A stretch of DNA of 64,000 bases from Metellina segmentata (Eukaryota; Arthropoda; Arachnida; Araneae; Tetragnathidae). The DNA is taken from positions 57,313,709-57,377,708 of the forward strand of contig OX375882.1 of assembly GCA_947359465.1 (NCBI GenBank), written 5' to 3'. The notes under the pieces were generated by a model. The model was given only the letters and a program-made list of their open reading frames with translations. It was not told the origin of the DNA and made no database searches. The stretch's first letter is position 1; each line of letters opens with the position of its first letter. A program made the position numbers and the translations under genes. Below, piece by piece: positions 1 through 10,080 of this stretch.

Positions 1-6
1 TAAGTT

Positions 7-819
7 TTAACGTCAACAACTTGTGTTGCTCTAGTTCTCCGTCAATTTCCTATAACTGGCTATTGGAAACCGTACGGGATCAATCCCAAAGGGTACGATC
101 CAATTACAGGGCCTCATAATTTTGAACCACCGTCAGATGACGAGAACAACATTTGAGATGGCGTCCCTGTCTCCAAACGTTCACACCATGACAACGTGAG
201 AGCATGTGATGCCACGGTCATATGACGAAAACACTTGAGATGGCGTTCCCGTCTCCAAACTTCCAGACCATAACAACGTGAGAGCATTTGACGCCACTGT
301 CAGATGACGAGAACAACATCTGAGATGGCATCTCTGTCTCCAAACTTCCACGCCATGACAACCTGATAGCATTTGAGGCCACGGTCAAATGACGAAAACA
401 TCTGAAATGGCGTCCCTGTCTCCAAACCTCCACTCCATAATAACGTGAGAGCATTTGAAACCACGGTCAGATGACGAGAACAACATCTGAGATAGTGTCT
501 CTGTCTCCAAACTTCCATGACAACGTGAGAGCATTTGAGGCCAGGGCCAGATGACGAAAACATCTGAGATCGAGTTCTTGTCTCCAAACTTCCACACCAC
601 AACAACGTGAGAGCATTTGAGGCCACGGTCAGATGACGAGAACAACATCTAAGATGGCGTCACTGTCTCCAAACTTCCACACCTCGCCAACGTGAGGGAA
701 TACGAATTTACGGCAGATTTAACGTGCATCAGTCTTTTTGTACACGACGGTTTTTGGCTGGATCTAGTTCGAACTTTCGCAACCCTACTGTTGCTCTTTC
801 AACTAAGCTACCGCGGCCC
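7..819 (-). mobile_element. tRNA-derived SINE (family B) with internally expanded core
   Basis: Read on the minus strand, the tRNA-like head lies at about 735-819 and the tail lies at the left edge (TTAACGTC near position 7, GGGATCAATCCC near 80-91). The core shared with the other SINEs here (CCACGGTCAGATGACGAG, then CTCCAAACTTCCACACC, then AACGTGAG) is not present once but about seven times in tandem. The left tail is diverged and interrupted. SINEs do not code for protein and are moved by LINE machinery; this copy is old. No target-site duplication is visible because the left end lies at the window edge. Confidence 0.7.
130..720. repeat. 82-bp minisatellite grown from SINE core, dimeric pattern
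   Basis: The anchor TCTCCAAAC recurs near 171, 252, 337, 419, 504, 581 and 666, giving spacings of about 81, 85, 82, 85, 77 and 85. Units alternate between a short form (GACGAAAAC) and a longer form (GACGAGAACAACAT), so the effective unit is a dimer of about 165 bp. The many overlapping open frames on the minus strand here are by-products of this repeat, not genes. Confidence 0.85.
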
Positions 820-823
820 GATA

Positions 824-1050
824 TCGCGTTTAAGATCTGGTCAATTTTTCTTTTGAGGAAATATTTCGTCCATTGTCATCTACTTAGTTTTTGCTAATGA
901 CAAAATGCCTAGACAGAACACAGGGCTTTTATTCAAATGGAATGAAGATACAAGTAGGAAAAAGTTATTCTCTCTTTCTTGGAACTGGTAACAATTTGGA
1001 GCTAGTTTTTACATCAAAGGCTAACAACTAGAGGGCAGTGTTCAAAGCGA
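824..1050. repeat. Degenerate copy of the right half of a TTAA MITE
   Basis: This stretch (for example ATACAAGTAGGAAAAAG and ACAATTTGGAGCTAG) aligns by eye with 41468-41545 (ATCCAAGTAGGAAGAG and ACAATTTGGAACAGG), and has AATATTTCGTCCAT where the better copies have the GATATCTCGTC palindrome. It is old and lacks clear ends. Confidence 0.4.
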
Positions 1051-1077
1051 ATATAAACTACAAAGATGATTTATATA

Positions 1078-2475
1078 CGCTTTATAACAAAACAATCGAC
1101 GCACCAAGAAGGAGTTGTCCAATGGAGACAAAAATTGGTGGATAGGAAAATTATGTACAGAATAGAAAGTGATTAAAATTTCAGAACAATTGAATGATTT
1201 ATTTCCGAGTTACAGTAACGATCTCAATAAGGTGTTGACCAGCCTCTAGCCTGTATACAAGCTGCCACACTGCGTGGCATAGACCGATAAAGCTACCGGA
1301 TGGTCTCCTGCGGTATTTCTAGCAAAATTTGCTCCAGTTGTCGGACTACGTCATCAACATTCCCTACCGGATGCAGTCGCCTTCCCATCATATCGAAGAC
1401 ATGCTCGATGGGAGAGAGATCTGGTGACCTGGCTGGTCAAGGAAGTGTTTGACAAGCTTGAAGACAGTTCATAGCAACACGTGCCGTATGTGGTCTGGTA
1501 TTGTCTTGCTGAAAAATAAGCCCAGGGTATTGCGAAAGGAACGGTAGCAAAACAGTTCTCAGAATGTCGTCAACGTAACGCTGTGCAGTAAGTGTACCTC
1601 TAATGACGACCAAAGGGGTCCGTCTATCAAGGGAAATGGCACCCCAGACCATAACTCCTTGTTGAGTGTGGCGTGCAATAGTGAAAGCAGGATCGGCACG
1701 CTGCCCTGTGCGTCTCCAGACACGTCTTCGATGATCGTCAGGACACAGTTGTAAGCGGGATTTGTGCCTAAAGACTATACGTCCCCATTCAGCATCATTC
1801 CAGCCTGATCGAGCCAAGCACCACTGTAATCTGGCTCGACAGTGTGCAGGCGTGAGTGGCAGGTGGCGTAACGGTCGGTACGAGCGTAGATTTCGCTCTC
1901 TGAGCCGTCTTTGAATGGTCATAGTGGACACTCGTGTGTGGGTCGCACGACTGATGGTTGATAGCGATGAATCATGCGCTGTGACAGCTGATCTGACAAT
2001 CACTCTGTCATCGCGATCTGTTGTGACCCTACGTCGTCCGCTACCATCATGACGCTGAAATCTGCCATTGTCCACCCACTCTTGCCACCATCTTCTTATC
2101 GCCGCATCGCTTCGACTCACATGACGAGCGATGCTCCAATTTGCCCAACCTGCCTCTTTCAATCCAATGATACGACCTCTTTCAAACTCTGAAAGTTGTT
2201 CGTAATGAGCTCGAATCCTGCGGCGAGGCATTTTTTCAGTCGTTGAAAGGTATCCTAAATAGTAATGCAGTAGAAATTTTTAACAACAGTTCAAGAACAA
2301 TTCCTTATATGCATCTGCTGGATGCGCAGTTCCGATGCGCTGGAGATCGCACTATTCATTCATTGGACACCAAATTTTAATCATTTGCATATTTGGTCAA
2401 AACATTTTTGCATAAGAAATTTCAAAGCAATCGGATGATTCCTTTTTGGTGCGTCGATTTTTTTGTTATAGAGTG
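1078..2475 (-). mobile_element. Tc1/mariner element, complete but dead
   Basis: The element is 1398 bp. Its ends are inverted repeats: the left end reads CGCTTTATAACAAAACAATC and the right end, reverse complemented, reads CACTCTATAACAAAAAAATC; both continue into GACGCACCAA. It is flanked by TA at 1076-1077 and 2476-2477, the standard target duplication of this superfamily. The transposase reads leftward and spans most of the element. Divergence of the terminal repeats and the disrupted transposase indicate an old, immobile copy. Confidence 0.9.
1224..2231 (-). pseudogene. Tc1-type DDE transposase pseudogene
   Basis: Starting from the ATG at 2231, the reading frame runs 336 codons without a frameshift to TGA at 1224-1226, about the usual length for Tc1 transposases. 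The N-terminal region (residues 1-120) is the paired-like helix-turn-helix DNA-binding part, beginning MPRRRIRAHYEQLSEFERG. The catalytic core follows. The usual first catalytic motif FSDESRF reads FRHKSRL, so the first Asp and the neighbouring Glu are lost. The second Asp is intact at residue 243 (FQQDNTRPHT) and the Glu is at codon 276 (SPDLSPIEHV). Two stop codons interrupt it: TGA at codon 265, where the family normally has Trp, and TAG at codon 313 (1293-1295). It cannot make active enzyme. The match to Tcb2-like transposases of orb-weaver spiders is from memory. Confidence 0.92.
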
Positions 2476-2477
2476 TA

Positions 2478-4032
2478 TATTCGAGATTTCGGCGGTACTT
2501 CATTTCAGCACCAAATACTAAAAAGCTACAACTTAAATGAACCTGAACCCTCCAAAAGGTTTCGACAAGATATTTCGTTCATCAAGAACTAGCCAATTTT
2601 GTTTAAGACGCTGAATCTCATCATCGAGATAACACCGATTTCTTACGATGCGAAATAAATAACTGGTCATTCTTCTAATAACGAGATATCTCTTCAACTA
2701 AAATATGGTCAATTTTGGTAACGACGATACCTTTTCGAGACAACCACCAGAAGAGTTAAAACTCAATCTCTCGAATTTTTCATGGGGTTCCATAAGGATG
2801 GAAGTGAGTCCTTATGCAAACACCATGTACCTATCTAATATTTAAAACCTATCAGAAAATAAAGGTAGATACAGCTGTGACTTGAAGGTATATTTCATGA
2901 GTAAATGTAATGTATTTTTAATATTTAAGCAGTTTAGCCATAACGCCGATGTTATGAAACTGGTATTTAACTATAACTATACTATAACAAAACAATAACT
3001 TTCACTGCAGTTTCTAATAAATTTCACAGTTTTAAAATGTAAATTTCAACGCAAAAATGCCTGTAAAATTTAATTTCGAATCTATGTTTCAAGACAATTT
3101 AAACCCTATGCACTGAAACAACTCACGTAATGCAACTAATCCCTCATACCAGGGATAATAATGACAATATTTTTGAATCCTCATAAATAATTCTGCACTA
3201 AAAAGAAAAATGTCCAAGTTTAGTTAAATGCAATATTATTCAGTATGTAGTCATCGTTGCAAAAATCCCTTCTGAAACAACTATCCCTACACATACATGA
3301 AACAAAATTTTAAAGGTCACACATAATACTGTATTCAAACTGAAACCTCCTTGATAAGTTAACTGTGACATCACTTAGAAAAAAGTCATCGCTAAAAAAA
3401 CTCTCATTAATTCAACTATTCGTACATGCATATAAAAGAGTTTTAAACAACATATTTTTGAAATGCCATAAATAAAATTACGCTACAAAATAAAACGTCC
3501 TTGTTCAATTAATGACTACAGCACTACAAAACAATTTTTGTCGATGAAAGCATTCCCATATGAACAGAGTTGATATTAAAAGACATATTTTTGTAACACG
3601 CCATAAAAAATAAAACTTCCCAGTTCAGTTAACTGCTGCATCATTGATCATGTAAAAATTGACTCCGAAACAACTACTCCCGCATATCCCAGGAACAATA
3701 TTAAACAGAATTTTCGAAAAGTCATAAATAATATTGCGCCAGAAAGTAAAACTCCATTGCTCCGTTAACAACTGACATCATTGAAAATGTTGTCATGGAT
3801 GAAAAGTTTTTCCATGAATGGATATCCGAAACGTAAAGTAACATATTCCTCTTTATACCACAAAAGATCATAACAATCAAAATATGGAAGCTCGAAAATA
3901 GCCGGAGAAATCAAAGCAACGCAATGCCCTATTTCATAAAAACATATTGCCTGCTTTTACCGATTTCGCCGAGTATACGTAAATGAGAAGGACCCCACAC
4001 AAATCCCCTTTCCATGCTTGTCGAACCAATGT
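2478..4032. other. AT-rich DNA with a degraded palindrome module, no gene
   Basis: Around 2545-2720 there is a degraded form of the dispersed TTAA-MITE module: ACCCTCCAAAAGGTTTCGAC, then GATATTTCG, TCATCGAGATAA and AACGAGATATCTC. The rest (about 2780-4030) is low-complexity AT-rich sequence in which I see no open frame, splice pattern or repeat of note. Confidence 0.5.
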
Positions 4033-5320
4033 CCGTATAAAAAGGAAATGTAATAGGAATAAACAGACTTCCACCGAGCCGGAGACTCGGCAGCAACTTA
4101 AATTGCTTTTCGGCCTGGAGAGAAATTGAATTGCTTTTGCGGCTTTATCATTGCCAAATTTTTACCATTCTCAAAATATACTTTTTTCAATCTTCCCCAA
4201 GCCGAGGCACTTTCCCGAGCTTATAAGCTTTCATGTCAGGTTTAACTTTTACAGCGGTTGGTGAAAAAAAAGAGGAAATAGCTCTAAGATAGTAAGGGAG
4301 TTCTCAAGATTCGGCGATGGATCTGGTTGCTGGAAATAAGGACAGAAAAGAAGATTGCAGCTTTGAAGTTTTCATATCCAGATGCTGTTATTAGAGGTGC
4401 TTCATCTTTGCGAGTACGTCGTCAAAATGCATACTCTTTACAGCTTTGTTCAGATTTTGACCTGCTCAGGTTAAAAGATTTTATGCTAAAGTGACCTTAC
4501 ATGGAAAGGAAAATATGCATGTTCAAATATAATTCCAGGATTTAACCATACTAGGCAAATAACCTCTTGCATACATGTATTCGGAATAGTAAATGGAACC
4601 TGAATAAACAGACTTCCATAGATCTTAATCGGTATTGGAAATGTAAAAGGAATAAACAGACTTCCATAGAGAGTTATTTAGAATTTGTATTGGAAAGGTA
4701 ACAGAAATAAACAGACTTCAATATATCATGTGTTCGGAATTGGAAATGTAAAAGGAATAAACAGACTTTCTGAGTGGTATTTAGTATAGGTATTGAAAAT
4801 GTAATAGGAATAAACAGACTTTACCACAGCTGTTATTGGAAATGTTTTAGCAATACATACTTGCAGAGCAGAAGACTCGGAAAAACAAATTGCTTTTCGG
4901 AATGGAGAGAAATTGAATTGCTTATGTGGCTTTACCATTGTCACATTTTTACCATTCTCAAAATATACTTTTCAACCTTACGTAAGCCGATACATTTTCC
5001 CGCGCTGATAAGCTTTATGGTTAGGTTTAACTTTTACAGCAGTTGGTGAAAATGATGAGAAATAGATCTTAGACAATAAAGGAGTAGTTCTCGAGGATTG
5101 GTAATTGATCCGGCTGCTGAAAATAAAAACAGAAAAGGAGGTAGCATCTGGATATGAAATTGTCAAGTTACTAAGTTATTGGAAGTGCTTCATCTTTAAA
5201 AGGATGCCATCGATATACATTAACTCTTTACAGCTTTGTTCCGATTTTTATTTGACCGGGTTAAAACATTTTGTTTGGAACGGCCTTAAATGAGAGGGGA
5301 AATATGCATGTTCAAATATG
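4033..5320. repeat. Diverged tandem duplication (about 510 bp) with a minisatellite between
   Basis: 4033-4535 and 4795-5320 align almost end to end: both have AATGTAATAGGAATAAACAG, TTGCTTTTCGG, GAGAGAAATTGAATTGCTT, TACCATTCTCAAAATATAC, AGGTTTAACTTTTACAGC and AATATGCATGTTCAAATAT in the same order. Between them, 4570-4850 holds four or five copies of a 60-70 bp unit containing GGAATAAACAGACTT. Several small open frames cross the region but none is conserved between the two copies, so I treat the region as non-coding. Confidence 0.75.
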
Positions 5321-6535
5321 TATTTATTATTTCCAAGGACTGGGGTATACAAACAAGATTCAGGCAAGAAATATCTGTATATGAATAAATATGTACAAAA
5401 GAGAGCTAACATGTACAAAATACAAAACAGGATGGAAACAGTAAAAAAAAGTCAGTTTAAATAAAGAACTGTGAATTATCGCCCATAAGTTCTCTCGCCT
5501 CATAATATCGAAAAGCTTCAAAATTTTCTATGGAATGCTTCACGTGCACATAGAGAAGCAGGTGGGATTTATCCAGATTCATTTTTGTTCAAATATGATT
5601 TAACCTTACAAGAGAAATCGTCTTGTGTTTAGATAGAAAGGGATTTGTTTGGCTCCAAGATGATAAAGATAATTTAGTAAAGAATGTATTGTTTGGATGA
5701 TTTGATTTATACGATACTATCACTACTTCTCTATGCTAACTAATAAGACTACGAAATTTGCGTCAATTACTACACAGCTTACATACGCTATGCTATAATT
5801 TAATAACCTTATACTAATTCAACTATCGCATTTAAACTATATCATATCGTCCCATGTATGCAAGTATGTTGCTTCGAAAAATAGTGTATTTTAAGTTATA
5901 TTAGTAAACCTGAGATTCATAGAGAATTTAATGCAAGAAGCACTAAGTAATATTTCAACCACTTAAGTTCTATCTATTGGGTAATAAAACATTTAGGTAT
6001 TTATGTAGCTGGAATGTGCCGTAAAGCTGTTTTCTCTTTATCTTAAACGAAATGGAATTATTAATTCTAGCATTCAGTTGTTATGATAGTTTGGAATTTT
6101 TCAGCTCCAACATTGATTACATATGTGAAAGTTGAGAAGGTAAAAGTTATCAAAATAACTTGGCTCTTCATTCGAAACTAGTATGTCTTTTACGTTGTCT
6201 TAAAACGTTTTGATTTTAGAATTGTCTTTATTGTTTTCCTTCTGAATACTATTTTCTGTTTTTTATGTATGGGTTTTGTTTATTGTATTTTTTTTTCATT
6301 TTGTACTTGGTCGATTTTTAAATGATAGGATCTTTTTCTTTCGTCATTACGTATTTTCGTGCATACATGCTGTGCTCTTCACTTGCCTTTCCTCTTTCTG
6401 TGTCCTTAAAATGTTTAGTATGTATTGTGGATTGCTCTGCTCTTCTTTATCCCATAATCTCTTCCGTAAAGTGGACTATATAACTAGAAGTCGCACATTT
6501 GAAACACTGGCCACCTACGGTGTCTAATTCAATCA
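5321..6535. other. AT-rich spacer, nothing recognised
   Basis: No supported gene or repeat. The small frame at 6276-6527 is Phe/Cys-rich and looks like chance translation of AT-rich DNA. Confidence 0.5.
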
Positions 6536-6889
6536 TCTCTCTATATTAAAAAAAGTTACCGCCGCCGCCGAAGAATTGAAATTTTTGTTGTTTAGCTCCA
6601 TTCTTAGACGGTTTCCCGAGAAAGTACTGATCGGAAAAATATGAAATTAACATGCTTTGTTCTTCATCGTATTCCCTGGATAATTATTAAGATTTTTTTC
6701 CGATGCGGCTATTAGTTTAGGTTTTATTAAGTGTTAAAGTTGAAGAAGTGAAATTTCTTCCGCGAGTGAGCAAAACACATTCAAAATTTCAGTCTTTAGT
6801 CGTGAGTTTTTTTTTAAGAGTACCTCTCAACGTAAATTTTTGCAGCTCGTCGAGTTTTTTTTGAAATTTAAATGTGGTTCTTGATAATA

Positions 6890-7480
6890 TTTTTTTGAAA
6901 TTCGGGAAAAATCGGGACATTTTTGTTACTTTTTTTTAAAACTGCCGTATCTATATCTAATTACTATTAGTTTTTAATTTTTAAAATATCGCAGTATACC
7001 TCAGAATATACTCTTTCTTACGGTACTATTATTTTTGAAATCGGTTAATAATTAAATTGGATGCGATCAAAAGTTCGTGATACAAAATTCGGAATCTTCG
7101 GATATTTTCGCTACGTTTTGTTAAAACCGTTATGTCTACGGCAAAAACAATTATTTTTTAAATTTGAGAACATCACTGAATACACTACATTACACTCTTT
7201 CTTATGGTACAATTATTTTTCAAATTGGTTAATAAACAAAATCGATGCATTTAAAAGTAGGTCATACAATTTTCGGAACTTTCAGATCGTAACTTCCGTT
7301 ACAAAACTAAAATGGTCATATCTATATAGTATTACTGTTAGTTTTTAATTTTAAAAATATTGCAGTATACCTCACAATGTACTCTTTCTTACGGTACAAT
7401 TATTTTTAAAATTGGTTCATAAATAAATTCGATGCAATCAAAAGTTGGTGACACAAATTTCGTATTTTTCAGTTCGCATG
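6890..7480. repeat. About 190-bp tandem repeat inside the Helitron-like element
   Basis: Three diverged units share GCAGTATACCTCA, TACTCTTTCTTACGGTAC, AATTATTTTT, AATTGGTTAATAA and GATGCAATCAAAAGT. The copy at 24453 has a parallel but more degraded array. Confidence 0.7.
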
Positions 7481-7806
7481 GCTGGTTCGGCAAACAGCAG
7501 TGGGTTGCATTTTCTACTATCGGGTTTGCCAGATATCAAATTTATCGTAGCAACAATTGCCATAAAAACGATTTCTTTTTATTTGGCGAGGAAAAAGGCT
7601 CGCTTTTTTCCCTCTGTTCTCAAGACAGTTTATCGACAAAGTACAATGTATTGATATTAACACTGTTTACTTAAAATTGTACAGGGAACAAGATACAGAA
7701 GATTTTTTACTGATGCGGCTATTAGTTTAGGGTGCATTAAGTGTTAAAGCAAAAAAAAGTGAAATCAATTGCGAAAGAAGTATTGGTTTGAGAAAGCAAA
7801 CCAAAC

Positions 7807-7825
7807 GGGATTGCGTAGCAATCCC
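7807..7825. other. Perfect hairpin GGGATTGC-GTA-GCAATCCC
   Basis: An 8-bp perfect stem closes a three-base GTA loop. It belongs to the first, upstream 3'-end module of the Helitron-like element. Confidence 0.85.
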
Positions 7826-7942
7826 CGGGGTCGGCGAAAGTAAGCGAGCAGGGCGCGAAGCCCTCGCTGTGACGTCATGTACCGGAAAGTGAAATCAGCA
7901 TAATACGAATTATTCAGATAGTTTCACTCTGTGAAAGGAATG

Positions 7943-8068
7943 TTGGTTTGCGAAGCAAACCAAATGACATCTGTGAAAGGAGTGTTGGTTTGCGAAGCAA
8001 ACCAAATGGGATTGCGCAGCAATCCCCGGGGGTTGGCGAGCGTAAGCGAGCAGGGGGCGGAGCCCCCT
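7943..8068. other. Cluster of GC-GNA-GC hairpins at the Helitron-like 3' end
   Basis: Four perfect hairpins sit here: TTGGTTTGC-GAA-complement at 7943-7963 and again at 7985-8005, GGGATTGC-GCA-GCAATCCC at 8008-8026, and AGGGGGC-GGA-GCCCCCT at 8052-8068 just before the terminal CTAG. A short GC-GTAA-GC lies at 8040-8047. In all four the loop is a GNA triplet closed by C-G, giving GCGAAGC, GCGCAGC and GCGGAGC cores. Such DNA mini-hairpins are known to be unusually stable. Helitrons use a 3' hairpin as a termination signal, so the last one fits that role; the use of the others is inference. Confidence 0.85.
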
Positions 8069-8070
8069 AG

Positions 8071-8807
8071 TATTTCAAAAAATAATGCTGCTAACAATGT
8101 AATTTTTAGCTACTCAACAATGAAACTTAAGTTCCTTAAATCGGTACACTCAATTCCTATTTAAAAACGCTTTTATAGTTTAAATATAGTGATTCTTATA
8201 TTTCCGATATAAATTGTATCCTTCCAGTTTTTCTTGTGAAACTACTTCTCCGAAACGCTTTGAATGTGTCTAGTGGTTCAAGTTATTTTCTTCTTGTTCC
8301 ATGGGAAAGTTAACATTTCCCTCAAAGAACTCGATATTTTTTGTTGGTGTTAAAATATGTATTGTTATTCAGCGTGCGTAGACAGTTCATAGTCCCGTTT
8401 GTTTCTCCATCTGCTACCTCGTAAGTCATACTCTGTATTTCTGCTTGTAAAGAATGCAAATGATATTTAATATCAAAAATAAATTCCAATTGCGTGATGA
8501 ATAAAAGTTAAATACTTAATAAAAACAAACATATCCAAAACAATTATTAGCTTGTTAACGTGTGCATTGTTCCATCTCATAAATATCTGTGTTTTGCTGT
8601 TCTTTCTACGTATTGCCAAACTATGTAGTATAGATATCTTCAAATTTTATAAAGCATATACAGTAATTGTTGGCAATATTATCTCAAGTAGAGAGTGTTG
8701 ACATAAATAATTTACATTAAAGTTTAATATACTAGTATGACTTTCAGTAAGGTGTATGTAAATCACTGCAGCTTTGTTTACCATTAAAGTACCTCGTTCA
8801 GACATTA
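8071..8807. other. AT-rich spacer, nothing recognised
   Basis: No gene or repeat supported between the Helitron-like element and the Tc1 remnant. Confidence 0.5.
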
Positions 8808-9275
8808 CATACTACCCTAACATAATGGACCGGTCAGCAAGATGTGATGGTATAAGGGAAATAATACATGCTTTAACAGGGAATGGTTCCCCACCTGCTG
8901 CAATTACACTAGCAACCCTTCTGGGCATAAGGTTCTTATACACAGCAATGGATATTTCTGTCCATTCTTGCTACAAGAATGTCATCAGCTCAGCTGTAGA
9001 TTTCGGACGTGGTTCTCTATTACGTAAACGTCGCTTTACCACGTCTCCCAAATATTCTATAGGGTTTAGGTCGGGACTATGATCAGGCCAGGGAAGACGT
9101 TTTACATTCATATCTTGATACCACTGCTAGACAGGCTGCAACATGACAGAGCGTTGAGGTCTTGGGAGTAACATTCGTCTATTCCATAAAATTCCAGAGC
9201 ATAGTAAGAACCTGATAGTCCAAAATGTTCATGTAGGCGTCGACGTTCAATTGACCAGGAACAACAGACAAAGGA
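8808..9275 (-). pseudogene. Tc1-like transposase, 3' fragment (second family, copy 1)
   Basis: On the minus strand the sequence encodes the end of a Tc1-type transposase: SPDLNPIEYLGD, then RLRNREPRPKSTAEL, then MPRRVASVIAAGGEPFPVKA. The catalytic Glu of SPDLNPIE is kept, but the QDS region before it is out of frame and a stop interrupts the part after the TAEL motif. The left boundary is the element's terminal inverted repeat (CTACCCTAACATAATGGACC) next to TA at 8806-8807. The 5' half of the gene and the other terminal repeat are missing. The closest relative in the window is 19216-19744. Confidence 0.85.
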
Positions 9276-10080
9276 AAACCCACCCAAACAAGTAGTCGGA
9301 CTGTATGCAAACCCGCTGGAGCCCAGTCCATTAAGGTAGGGTAATGTGTGCATATATATGTGTCTTTTTCTTATAAGTAATTGTCTGGCAGCTAAGCAGT
9401 CCTGAAAAAGACATAAAATATGCAACTTTATCAGCAGTATTATTCACTGTGAGTAAATCGCTGTTAGTAAGATAAATGCAACTAATGGTGAGTCACTGCC
9501 ATGTCTAAAAGATCACATAGAGGTCAAGTGGAGACTTACACAATTCGGTAGGGATGATTCTCATAGGACTCCCATAGCTCTACTTGGGTTTAGTTACTCA
9601 GAAAAAAATGAAAACATTTCGTCTAGATTCATTCATATTTCACCAAGACCCCAATCGCCACTCTCAATCCTCTCAGTTATTTAAGGCACATAAATTTTTA
9701 ATCGAGTTATAACGTCTGTTCCCACAAACGCAATTTAAGAACATTAAAAAATATTCTCCACACGAAATCCTCGACTTAAGTTTACGAAAAAAAAAATCTT
9801 TCCCTCAGCGATATATCCCAGAGACTTCAAACACAGCATCAGCTGTCATATAAATGCTTTAAACTTGTCTTCCGTAGAGAAATTATTTTGGAAAAGAAGC
9901 GTTACCCGCGCTCCATCACATCTAGCCGTGACTCTGCCCTAATTATCTGTCAACGTTTCCAATGCGCTAGAGTTAATAACGAGCTTCTTTTTAATGCGTC
10001 ACGACGAGCTTGACACGGAACTTAAATCCTGACAAATAGATAGAGTTATCTAATTAAAAATTCACATTGGGTATGATGGT
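9276..10080. other. Spacer before the satellite, nothing recognised
   Basis: Unique-looking sequence without a supportable gene. The frame at 9108-9425 on the minus strand is mostly a wrong-frame reading of the Tc1 fragment. Confidence 0.5.

Larger units (their letters stand above)
6536..8070 (+). mobile_element. Non-autonomous Helitron-like element, copy 1
   Basis: The 5' end is TCTCTCTATATTAAAAAAAG preceded by A. The 3' end is a GC-rich hairpin directly followed by CTAG and a T. TC at the start, CTRR at the end after a hairpin, and insertion between A and T with no duplication are the hallmarks of Helitrons. No Rep/helicase coding sequence is visible, so it would depend on a partner. The same 5' sequence begins the related copy at 24453. 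The 3' part is compound: an earlier end-like module lies at about 7772-7873 and a second at 7976-8070. Confidence 0.75.

Noticed and set aside
181..648. Four overlapping 63-108 codon minus-strand frames
   Set aside because: They are translations of the 82-bp SINE-core minisatellite in different frames.
9108..9425. 105-codon minus-strand frame as a gene
   Set aside because: It is largely the frame-shifted Tc1 transposase remnant; no independent protein signal.
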